This document shows positions 48,190 to 59,047 of a stretch of 64,000 nucleotides of DNA, in pieces. Under the pieces are notes generated by a model. It saw only the letters and a program-made list of their open reading frames with translations. It searched no databases and was not told the origin of the DNA. The translations under genes were made by a program, and so were the position numbers. The DNA lies in the NCBI RefSeq assembly GCF_016802725.1, contig NC_052676.1:2311433-2375432 (forward strand), given 5' to 3'. This stretch comes from Solenopsis invicta (taxonomy: Eukaryota > Arthropoda > Insecta > Hymenoptera > Formicidae). Position 1 is the stretch's first letter, and the number at the start of each line of letters is the position of its first letter.

Positions 48190-48345
48190 GCGCCGGCCAA
48201 TCAGCGCGTCGATACGGGAACGCTAAAGACGCCCCCGCCATCAAAACGCTGACCAATCAGCGTGTCGGTACTGAGTGATGGAGACGCCCCCGCCTTCAAG
48301 ACGCTGACCAATCAGCGCGCCGATACAATATACACCTCCCGTACT
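48160..48345. promoter_or_regulatory. Tandem CCAAT/GC-box module, three copies
   Basis: A unit of about 56 bases repeats. Each contains CCAATCAGCG (CCAAT at 48197, 48253 and 48308), and the first two are followed by GACGCCCCCGCC. An extra reversed CCAAT (ATTGG) lies at 48160-48164. Such arrays of NF-Y and GC-box sites are typical of strong promoters. The module lies between the reverse-strand RPS19BP1-like locus and the forward PGAP5 gene, so it could drive either or an unseen transcript. Confidence 0.65.
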
Positions 48346-49241
48346 TTAGGCAACCTCCTTGCCTATTCTGCTTTCCTAATACTTCAGATAATATTTTTCA
48401 GTTATTTTGAGCGCTGGAAGATCCCGTTCTCGCCTACCTTTATTTATATCAACACATCTTCCAACAACTTTTAACGATTTTTTAAGCAATCTTAAGGAAC
48501 GTATAATTAAATTCTCATTATTTTTAATTTAATTTAATTATTAATTAATTTTTTTTGCAATTTGTATAATAAAAACAATCGTTATTAAAAAATTATCTTG
48601 TCCTACGTAACATTGAAAGGAGTTAGCGTTTAAGAATTTAAGCTTAGTAAGGCAAAAGATTTTTGCAATAATTTAATGAAATGTTTTACAATAAAATTTT
48701 GTGTAATAATCTTTGCTAATTTTTATTATGTTTCCATTGTTAGTATATGATAAACTCATCAGTATAGCAATAGCAAGCGAAAGATTTCAATAATGATTCA
48801 ATGATAAATAAATAATATAACTATTATATATATCGAATCGTTTATAATTAAATAACAATAAATTAAATAATAATCTATAATGTTTTAAAAACACAAATTC
48901 TTTGTTATAAGAACACAAAAATTATAAAAGAAATTTTGTGTTTTTAAACCAGTTTATTTGTATAATTAAAGAATATTTATTTACACATTTCAAATTCGTA
49001 CACTTTTGATTATAGCGCGTGATCAGTTTCGTGAGAATGGACTCCAAGATATGACATGCGTACGAACTACGGTTATGCAAAATTAAATGTGAGGTTAGAC
49101 CAGAATTCGGTTAGGTTAGGCAGGTTAAGTTTATTGCATTGTTTACATTTTACATATTGCATAGATAATAAAAAAAAATGTTATCAGAGCTTTACGTCTA
49201 AGATAAGATTACTTATAAGAATCTCGTATGAATTTTGAAGA
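48346..49241. other. AT-rich upstream region of PGAP5
   Basis: No coding exon. Near 49090-49130 it contains GGTTAG repeats that in such genomes often lie close to transcription starts. Confidence 0.4.
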
Positions 49242-52239
49242 ATGTCAAAGATGCATCTCAGGGCGCCTCTCCCCAGGACGCTTTTCAACGTGGGTTTAGG
49301 TTTAGCATTTGTATTATTTTTCTGCGAGTATCTCATATATTATGTAGTGCTCATACAGGTGAGTCCTCGTGACGCTTTTGCGCATCACGTAGAAATTTAC
49401 ACTTCTCGGGAACATATAATTTCCATCCTTGAGGAGAATTCAGAAGTCGCTGCTTGATTCCTGTTGTTAGTGCGAATGGCCCGCTCTGGACACTCGCAAG
49501 GAGGACCCTGCTCTGCATGGGGAAGCAACAGACCGGCCTGTCAGAGCTATGTTTATAGCAGACACCCACTTGTTGGGTTCCAGAGAGGGCCATTGGTTTG
49601 ACAAATTAAGGAGGTACGTATCGCCAAGCCTGCTATTTTCAGATTACACTGCCCTGGCGAGAACAAAATTTTTTCACATCTTATAGTATAAACAGTAAAA
49701 TCTTATTAATGATTATCAGAAATATTTTATGAATTTAATTTTATGCAGTGAAAACCAATAATAATGTCATGGAATCTAAATATAAATTTATTAACCAAAG
49801 TTTCAGTAATTGCATTTTCAATAAGTTACTTTTTGTTGAGAGCTACCATATCTTCTAAAGATTTTTCTTTGGAAATTATAAAATGAGAAATTAAAGATTT
49901 TTTTAGTATGTTTATATATCTAAGAAATGATGTGTTATTTCAGGGAATGGCAAATGTACAGAGCTTTCCAGACTATGATGACATTACATCGGCCAGATAT
50001 AGTTTTTGTATTGGGTGAGTTTTGTATACATTGTTTGCATCTTCTAATCCCGAAGAAAAAAATTTTTATATATTTTGTAATATTTGTAATATTTTTAAAA
50101 GTTTTTTATATTATAAATTCATGAAAATTTCTAAAAAAAAAAATATTTTTAACTTCTTTAAATTTTTTCTTTGGAAATTTATAGAATGAGAAATGAAATA
50201 TATAAAAAATCTGAGTTGTCTAAAAAGCAAAAATTTTGAAACTAAAAAAAAAATTGCGAAAACAATTATTATATAAAGAATACTAAGAAAATTTTCGTTA
50301 TTTTATTTCATAATGTTCAGGTGATGTTTTTGACGAGGGGCAATGGTGTGGCTCCGTGGAGTTCGAGTACTACATAAAGAGATTTCATTCCCTATTCTAT
50401 GTGCCTAAGGACACTCACATCTACGTCGTCGCTGGAAATCATGATATGGGATTTCATTATGGTATGGCAAAGGATATATCTTCAAAGGATCTATCTCGGA
50501 CAACAACGAGAATTCAGTATAATTCCTGCTCCGTATTTAAATCGAGAATGCAAATACATTTTAACAATGTATTTTTATCACGTTTGATTTAATTCTCGGA
50601 ACGTTACGTTTTCAGCGATCACGCCTTATCGCAATCAACGCTTCATTAATGGCCTGAAGAGCCCAAGCGTGCGACGATTGAGTATAAGGAACAATCACTT
50701 CGTGCTGATCAACAGCATGGCGTTGGAAGGGGATGGCTGTTTCCTGTGTCGGCCGACTGAGATCGCAGTGAATAAAATAGCCAGTGAGCTATCAGTCTAT
50801 GTACTCTCGTATCAACTTATCTTTCCGCAACTGATTGTTCTATCCCCGTATTGCAGAGGATCTGAAATGTGCGAGAGGAATCGGCGATTGTCGCAACGCA
50901 AGCGCGATTTCCAAATACAGCAGACCTATATTGCTGCAAGTCAGTCATCACAATTCGTAAATAAAATAATTTGTTTCTAATAATAGAAACAAGAAATTAA
51001 AAAAATTATAAGACTAAAGCAGCCACTAGATGACTATAATATTGTTCAATATTCTTTTAGACAATTTAAAATAAACTGAATATAGTTTCCAGATAATCAA
51101 TAATTTGAGCATCAGGGGATAGTTTAATAGGAAAAAAATTCTGTTTGAAAGAAAATTTTAAAAAATAATAGCCAATAAATAAACCAATTAAAAGATTTTA
51201 AAAATTATTTTTTTGATTGAAAAAAAAAATTTATGAGTTTCATAGTTTTGAAACTATACCTTTTTTAATATAGAATAATAATTAGAAAGGAGAAAGTAAA
51301 GATTGAATGATGAAATAATACATAAATTCACTTGAAAGACTAATAGAAGTAGTCCTTTCCCAGCATTATCCGATGTATCGGGAATCGGATGAGATCTGCA
51401 ACGAATTGGATCAAGCCCCGGATGAATTAAAAGCCATCAAGTTCCGAGAACGGTGGGAGTGCTTGTCGAAAGAAGCGTCGGAGCAGGTACACTTGATAAT
51501 TTCACTGACGTCGTACAACTACTCGATATTCATGCAAAGCTCAAACTTGTTTCTCGCAGCTTCTGGATATATTAAATCCGCGACTGATCGTCGCCGGTCA
51601 CACTCATCATGGCTGTAGGAGGATACATCGGGATGACGTTCTGGAATTTACAATCCCATCCTTCAGCTGGCGCAATAAGGTCAACCCATCCCTATTGATG
51701 GTAAACTTCTTAACTTTTAAATTTTGATGTTAATGTCTAACTTTCGGGATCATTTTAAAACTATAGAATGAGGAAGTAAAAATAGAGTAAAAGGATGCAA
51801 CATATGTCGTTGATAATTTAAGGAGTATTATTTATTATTTGCCAAAAATAATATTGGTGATAAATAATATTCCTCAAACTTTTCGTCATTCCACTTTCAG
51901 GCATAGATTTTTTTATAATGACTATTTAATAACTCTGATATTATAAACTGGATTCTTTAGAAGACAAAAGCATAATGTTTAACTGGAATTCTTTGTATTA
52001 TCATATTATGGCTTTTTCAATAGGTTAATTATCTTCCCGTTGGGACATGATATATCTGTGAATTATTTCTATTTCAGGGTACTTTCACTCCCAACAATTA
52101 CTCCGTCTCCAAGTGCTACATGCCCGTGGAATCTACTGTGATCACTATTTATAAATGTAGTCTCCCATGCATACTGATATATTTGATTATAAAACTCAGG
52201 CCGAGGCGGCACGCGTACTCGCGCTTGAAAATGCCTTGA
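49242..52239 (+). CDS. Mppe1: PGAP5 / MPPE1, GPI-glycan remodelling metallophosphoesterase
   Basis: Nine exons: 49242-49358, 49471-49613, 49944-50014, 50321-50461, 50616-50783, 50857-50939, 51364-51486, 51560-51700 and 52078-52239. They give 382 residues (human 396). An N-terminal membrane segment (VGLGLAFVLFFCEYLIYYVV) precedes the calcineurin-like phosphoesterase core. All metal motifs are present: ADTH (exon 2), GDVFDEG (3/4), GNHD (4), HYPMY (7) and GHTHHG (8). A second membrane segment (IYKCSLPCILIYLIIKL) lies before the basic tail. The enzyme removes the side-chain ethanolamine phosphate from mannose 2 of GPI anchors and acts at ER exit sites. Exon 6 ends in a weaker GTCAGT donor. Every junction keeps phase. 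Confidence 0.95.
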
Positions 52240-53646
52240 CTAACTCTATCATGAGACACATTCGGACACGAACACGCGAGCATATAATAATTCTATATAC
52301 AATGCAATTCAATGGAGGCTATAATTGTCGAGATTAGGACATATCTGTATACATTTTTTCGTACACGCTAGCCATCATCGTATTATTTACAAGTAATAGT
52401 ATAAAATACTTTGTGATATATTCTTAATTATAACGATCTCGATGTACATAGAATTCCATTACGGAGAATTCGAGACACACTAAAAGACTTTATATAAGTA
52501 TTGACGTAATTTTACACGTGTCGTTAAAAAAAAAAATTACAAATATCAAATCTTAGCAAGTCAACTTGGGCGCGCGGAAGTTTGCAATAATATTCAAAGT
52601 TGAAAAATGAAAATGTGTGTATGTTCGTACGAACGTAAATTATGTATAAATACACAAACTATATTACTACTCATATACATCGCGTACTGCGCTTACCATT
52701 GCCATAACAATGATCGGCCGAGACAGTTGCGAAACTGCATGTTGCATTCTTACAATTAAAGGAAACGATGATAACACACTTTAGACTGGCTCATTTTACC
52801 GGCTATATAATACTTTCGTACATTGACTGTTACTAATATCACATCACTTGAATATTTTTTACAAAATTCCTTGTCTTGGGACATGGAACATTATTGATAT
52901 AGCCAACATCCAACTGTTCCGTGGATTAGATCGATTATTTTCTTCTCTGTGTGTATGTGTGTATATACGTCGTAAATTATAAGTACTCACGGGAGAAACC
53001 TTGCATCTAACAATAAGAGTTAATTTATAAATAAAATAGAGATTTATTATACATTGGAGCTCCACATTCGCTCCACAATTTCTTATACACATATTTTGAG
53101 TACATTTGCAAGTACAAAAAATTTATTTTTTCTTATGAAAAGTAGCAAACAGAAAATCGCAATGTTTTCTTTCAAAATAAAGATTAGAGAAACTTTTTTC
53201 TTCGCAAATATTTATTCTAAATAAATGAAAAATGAAATTTGAAAAAGCAAAAAATACTTTCTTCAAAATGCAACAACCTTTCAATACATCTCTTTTCCTA
53301 CACTGTCTTTTTTTTTTGTACATTGCGGATTTCACAAATTTCGAATTGTGCGGCAAACGTGGAGCTTACATTGTACTCATGACGGACGCAAGAATAGACA
53401 CGTAACCATGTCAGTACACCAAATGTTCGTACACGTCAGTCATAAAGTCATGTGCAACGTTCGCAATTTCGAAATTTCGTGGAAGATGAGATGCATCTGC
53501 TGCGCTTCACCTATCATTCCTACGATGCGAAAACCTTAACTCTGTCCTTTCTCACTCTTTCTCTCTCGCTCATACTCGCTTTCTCTCGCTCGATTAAATT
53601 AAAAGTCTAAATTTATTCGGTCGCATTACTCTAATGATAATTTTGA
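52240..53646. other. Convergent 3' region between PGAP5 and TM9SF4
   Basis: 3' UTRs of two convergent genes, AT-rich, with a CT-rich microsatellite near 53545-53595. No coding sequence seen. Confidence 0.5.
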
Positions 53647-56600
53647 CTAGTCTATTTTGACGGCCGCATATATCTTCCTGATGAAAGCGTATGCGGCGAA
53701 GAAACCGATCGTGCCAGTCAGTAGCCAGAACGTGAGGACCATCAGCGCGGTGTAGCCGAAGTACATAAGAGTCGGTACTAGCTCGGTGATTTTTAGTTTA
53801 GTGACAAAGTAAAAGATAGAATATGCCAACACATAGACCGCCGATCCGCCGCTTACAATAAAGCTGCGCCACCACCACCTGTAGTCCTAAAATCAGAGCA
53901 TCAAGGTTTGAGAATATTACAGAGGCATAAAAATGTTTTATGAATAAATTTTAAAAATTATGAAAAAGTTTATAAAATTTTCCAGAAAATATGTATACAT
54001 TTAAATTATAAATGACAAAAAAATTCAAATTAAGTTATAAAAATATCTCTAAAGTAAAAAAGATTGCATATTGCATTGTATGTTTAATCGAAGAGGCTTT
54101 TTTGATCATTTTTTTTTTTGTTATACTTACTTCGCCGCACAACTGGAAGTAGACCATGACTATTGATATTTGCGAGCACGAGATTACAAGGATACAGAAA
54201 ACGAGGAATAGAAATCCAAAAAGATAGTAAAACTGATTTTCCCAAAGCGCAGTCAGGATGAAGAAGAGTTCAATAAATACCGCGCCGAACGGTAAGATCC
54301 CAGCCATTAGAGTACTGCAAGCAATATTTTCTTCATTAATAGTAAAAAATTTATTAATAAGAAATAATTAAAATTTTAAACTTACCATAATATTGGATTC
54401 ATATACCACAGCTGGTCAGGAACTTGTCTGGGAATTTGATTCGTTCTAACTGGATGTGTAAACGGCTGCTTGCGATAGCCAAAGAAGTAACCGAGATAGA
54501 CGAGAGGTAGCGAGATGCCGAACCAAAGGCACAGCAGGGCCACCATCGTGGTGAAAGGGACTGCACCAGAGCTGTGCTTCCCCCATATGAAGAAATTTAG
54601 GAAGAAGCATGTCGTGAAGACTATACCTGGATAGAACGTCGCCGTCTACAACAATAAATTTTCACGTTAAAAACTAGAATATACACATATTTTATGAGAA
54701 ATTAAGAAAATTAATTATGCATAAAAATATTTGCGTTGTATGAACAGTTGTGTTATTCTAAAGTCCATGCTTTTACCAGTAAAGCGGCTCTTCTCCACTC
54801 TCGACCCCGCATAGTTTTGTACAATCGGGCCGAGAAGTAGCCGGCGATTAATCCGGAGAACACATACAAAAATATCGCGCAAGTGCCCAAGGCTCCTCGA
54901 CTCGCCGGCGACAACATTCCCAGCATCGCAAAGACTGCGGAAATACAGACGGTTTTAAGCAAACATAATCGTTGTACTTTACGTATTGCGTTGGATAGGA
55001 TTCCATGTGTTCTTACATATTGTAATCAGTGCCATGAAAAATATCTGGATGCCGCTGCCGATTACGGCGGCGAATAAGCGCGAGTTGGTCGGCGGCCGGA
55101 ACACGTCCCCGTGGACCAGTTTCCAGCCGGTCTCCTCGATGGTTTCATCCAGGCCCGCCAGACTATCGCTCTCGCCTGCATTGTAGCGAGCTATGTCCCT
55201 TCTGAGCGTTCTTACCATGATCATCGTAAGAATTCCTGCGACCAATATATAATCCAGAAATTAACATTTTAAATTGAATTATAAAAAATATAAAAATCAT
55301 TGACTTTTATCAATTATAGGTACCTAGGTCAAATAAGGCTGACTTTTTTTTATCTATTTTAAGAAATTACTTTCTATAGAACTCAAGAGCTGTTATTTTT
55401 ATTTAATAAAAATTTTTTTAAAATAAAATAAATTAAGATAGACCTAGTTCAGTCCGGATACCTTACATATTTTGCTTCCTAAAAAATCGAGGAAACAATT
55501 TCATATTTTATCGAATAGTTTCATAAAATTTAACGTCGTTGTGTAATACATTGCAAAAGTTTGCAAAAAGGTAACGTTACATTTCGAGCAGTAGAGTTTC
55601 TCAAACGTGAAAAACTAGTTTCGTCTAATATCAGAGTTATTGCATTCTCACCAGACAAGAAGAAAACGACAATGAGAGAATTGATGATCGAGAACCAGTG
55701 AATTTCGACGTCGCTCATGCCAAGATACACGTCCCATCTGCTCGCCCAACTGACGTCTGACTGCTTCCACTCCACCGAGTACAGGAAGAGAAGGCTCGTG
55801 CCCTTCGGGTTGACGAACTGCGGGCTCGCCTCGCTCGGTAGAATGCAAGTATTCCCATCAAACTTCAATTGCGACGTATCGATGGATCGAGCCTCGACTT
55901 CGAATCCGACTACCCTAAATTCGTTTCTGCAAATAAAGACAAAGCGATTATTTTTAGCCTAGTTTTTGCCATCTCTGTAAACTATCTTACGAATATGAAC
56001 AGAATAAATACTAACTCGCCGTGTTTATGGTAGCTTAACTTTAGCTTAAGATAATTATTGATGTACACTTGATCATTCATAGTTCCACCTAGGCGATACC
56101 CTTGGTAAACCACTACGTTATTCGTTTCTTTGTGCTTCTTCTTAGTAGCTGCTGGTAGATTGTCTATCAATCTGAAAAAATCCAGGATAGAAACACGACA
56201 CAAAATGCTAAAGACAACATAATAAGATACTAACAGGTGCACGAAATATTCATGCTGGACCATCTGGATGACGTGTTGGGAATTCGCCTCATCCCAGGTC
56301 ATCAACTTGGTTGGCTTGTGACACAGTAGCCTGCAGGTGATATCTTCCGCCATTACGACTTCGTATGGAGTATTCACTATCCTGAGAAGTGACAATAAAA
56401 ATTGTTAGAATATGGCAATTGGAAAAATCAGGAAATGCTGCCTTAATCCTTCTGAGCCAATGTTAAAATCTGTGATGCAGTTACAGGCTTTGGATATGAG
56501 AGATCTATTTAATTGGTGGAAATAAACATAAAAGGCACTGATTAATTTCAAGGGACTGAAATAATATATGAACTTATATAAAAAGAAGTTGAATATTAAA

Positions 56601-57042
56601 TCTATTTTAATAACAATAACACAAAATTTATAAACCTATTTTAATAACAATAACTCATAATTTATAATTGTCAGTAAGTTCAATGGATTCATTGTTATCT
56701 CAAGATTAAAAGTAAATTTAAAAGTAGAATTAATATAAAATGTTTTCCCTAGTTCCGATATACATCTTCCTTTGGAGAGTCTCACCTGTCGCCACGCAAC
56801 ACCTCACCCAAATTCTCAGACTTGTAAATGAAGGTCCCATTCTTGGGTAAGCAAAACGGGAGGGAATAATACTCGTATGGTAGTTGAGTATGAGTGCTAG
56901 TCATCTTGACCGCCTTGACATCAATCTTCTGGCCCTTCTTGAACTCCACTGGAGCAACTCCAGGCACATAGAAGCCATTTGTCTCTATCAGGAGGCATAT
57001 CACCACTAGCACAGCACCATTTCTCTGTAACCTTCCCTGCAT
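53647..57042 (-). CDS. TM9SF4: TM9SF4, nine-transmembrane (nonaspanin) protein
   Basis: Nine reverse-strand exons: 57042-56786, 56381-56235, 56171-56016, 55926-55652, 55235-55017, 54934-54777, 54645-54386, 54314-54131 and 53886-53647. They sum to 631 residues (human 642). The signal peptide MQGRLQRNGAVLVVICLLIETNG is followed by FYVPGVAPVEF and LPYEYYSLPFCLP, then ENLGEVLRGDR, diagnostic of the family. The lumenal domain runs to about residue 275; nine hydrophobic segments follow (first at WFSIINSLIVVFFLSGILTMIM). The C-terminus IRKIYAAVKID carries the Golgi-retention motif of TM9 proteins. Members work in Golgi/endosome sorting of membrane proteins, and TM9SF4 in phagocytosis and cell adhesion in flies. 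TM9SF4 rather than TM9SF2 is chosen on the N-terminal and LVHGDVFRPP sequence. Confidence 0.96.
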
Positions 57043-59047
57043 CGAAAGATTCAACCAATTTACTTCAAAGCAAAGCTTAAATCGCCTAGTCAACGACAGT
57101 TGCGAAAACGTTTGATAAACGCTTATGCAACCAGCGTGCGACAGTAAAAATCCTTCGCAAGCGGATAAAAACATGAAACAATCAACGTTTTACGTTCGGA
57201 TCTACAGACGAGCTCTCGTGGAAACCCGACGACACGCAATTGCGCTACCGTAAACACCCACGGCGGAGTGAATCATCGGATTTACGCAGTGGGAAAGAAA
57301 CGCGCGAGACACGATCGCGCGATAAATCGCGGTTGTCAATCTATGTCAGTCTCGTGAATCCGTTCGTGCGACGAACGCGCGGAAAGCGAAGGAGAAGAAG
57401 AGGCTACCGCGAGGAGCCAATGTCATCAAGTCCGGCCACGTAGCAACTCCCGTACGACGAATCTCCCCAGGGAAACGAACTCCGACGAAACAAGAGCGAG
57501 ATGAACGATCGCACCTACCATTCTACGCGATTACGGTTACTCTTCGACAAGGGCGCGCGCGCCACGCTGTCTCTCGCAATCTCTCGCCCTCGGTCTCTCG
57601 CCACCACCTCGCCGCCAAGCTCGCCCACCGACAGCCCCGACGTCCAGAGTGAAGTTGCCGCCGTGTGCGCGCCCGCGCGCTGAAGCTGGCCGCGGAACGG
57701 ACGCGCCAGCGCGCAGGTTGCCACTTGCCCAATCTTCTTTGGACAAAAGTATTTCCACTTGCAAAATTTTCTATAATTATTTTTTGGTTTTACAATTATT
57801 TATGTTACGGTTGGGTTATTAAGAAGGTAAAAGTTGAACAAGAAAGTTAAAAAGTTAATAACTTTTAACTTTACTAAGCCAATTTTTAATCATGACTAAT
57901 TATTTTTGAAACACAAACTTATTGATTTTTTTCCCTGAGTTTTACTGAATGTATATAAAAGAAAAAAATACAGTCCGATGTGAAAATAATATTTCTTTGT
58001 TACTTAATTTAAAATATAAAATTTATTTAATGATTCACAATAATTATATTGTAATTATTGTGAAATTTATTTACAATTTCATTAATTTTAATTTGATTTA
58101 ATTAAAAAAAATATATATATAAAATTAATGTAGCTAAATAAAATTTATAAAATTAATTCAGTCACATTAAAAGCTGCATAAAAACTAACTCGGTTTTGTG
58201 AAATATTTCCACAACAATAATAAAATAATTATAAAATGTTCAAATAGTTATTACGAATATTTTACAAATCTTTTATAAATATCGTGTGCTGTCTGGGATA
58301 AAAGTTATTACCTTCTTCAATTAGTTATTACCCCTAAATAATTATAAAATAAAAAGTAAAAATATTTGCATACAAACAAGTAGAAATACTTTTGTCCAAC
58401 CAATCGAGCAGAAATTGCACACTGTGCAGCGTCGAAAACGTCAGGAAGAAGAAAAATTCCTAGCTCCTCGCGGGCGCCATCTCGACAAGAACGACGACGA
58501 CGACGCGTCTTTCTCGCGGTACAGGCGGGAGAGGGGATGGAGAAAAAAAACAACCTCGGACAGGAAGTCGCTCGAATCCGAGGACGGGAGAGTCGCGGAC
58601 ACCCGTTGTTTCCCTCGGTCGCTTCGCGTGCGTTGCGAGTCGCGCGAATCCAGGTCGATCGGCGCCGTCGGCCGTCGATCGCGGGTCCGTCGCGCGGACG
58701 ATCGCGCGCGTTTCGAAGATGGCGCCGCGCCGTCTCCCCGTCGCTCGGCCGGAAGTGCCACCTCGTTGAGCCGCGGTGACGCGACCTTTCCCACGACGAG
58801 CCCGGTCGTTCGTCGTGCCGCGAACGCGAAAAAATCTCAGGACGTCGAACACGAGGACGATCCCGGCGGAAGGCGCCGGCTCGCTCGGCCTAGTGACCCT
58901 CGCGACGGACGCTCGGCTGACCAGAGTTTTCCCTTCGCGAAAAAATACACCCCCGAAAGGAAAATATCGTCCCACGTGGGGACTCGTTTAATTACAAGTT
59001 ACGTTGTTTGGATATGCGTCTGTCCGGCTGATTTTTGACGCGGAAGC
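57043..59047. promoter_or_regulatory. Divergent promoter region TM9SF4 / neuroguidin
   Basis: Two GC-rich CpG islands (57200-57720 and 58420-59047) are separated by an AT-rich block. The islands mark the two divergent starts. The AT-rich block (57830-58200) is a dispersed-repeat copy. It has inserted between the islands. The 207-codon open frame at 58415-59038 is a CpG-island artefact that ends 9 bases before the neuroguidin ATG; it has no domain. Confidence 0.6.
57830..58180. repeat. AT-rich dispersed repeat copy
   Basis: It shares ordered blocks with the copy at 42415-42760: AAGTTAATAA, CTAATTATTTTTGAAAC, AAATACAGTC and AAATTTATTTAATGATTC. Confidence 0.55.

Noticed and set aside
51819..51878. 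Small hairpin in a PGAP5 intron
   Set aside because: Arms of about 16-20 AT-rich bases; in DNA this AT-rich such hairpins are expected by chance.
58415..59038. 207-codon forward open frame upstream of neuroguidin
   Set aside because: CpG-island sequence with frames open on both strands, arginine-rich product without domain; it ends just before the true ATG and is best read as 5' UTR or promoter.
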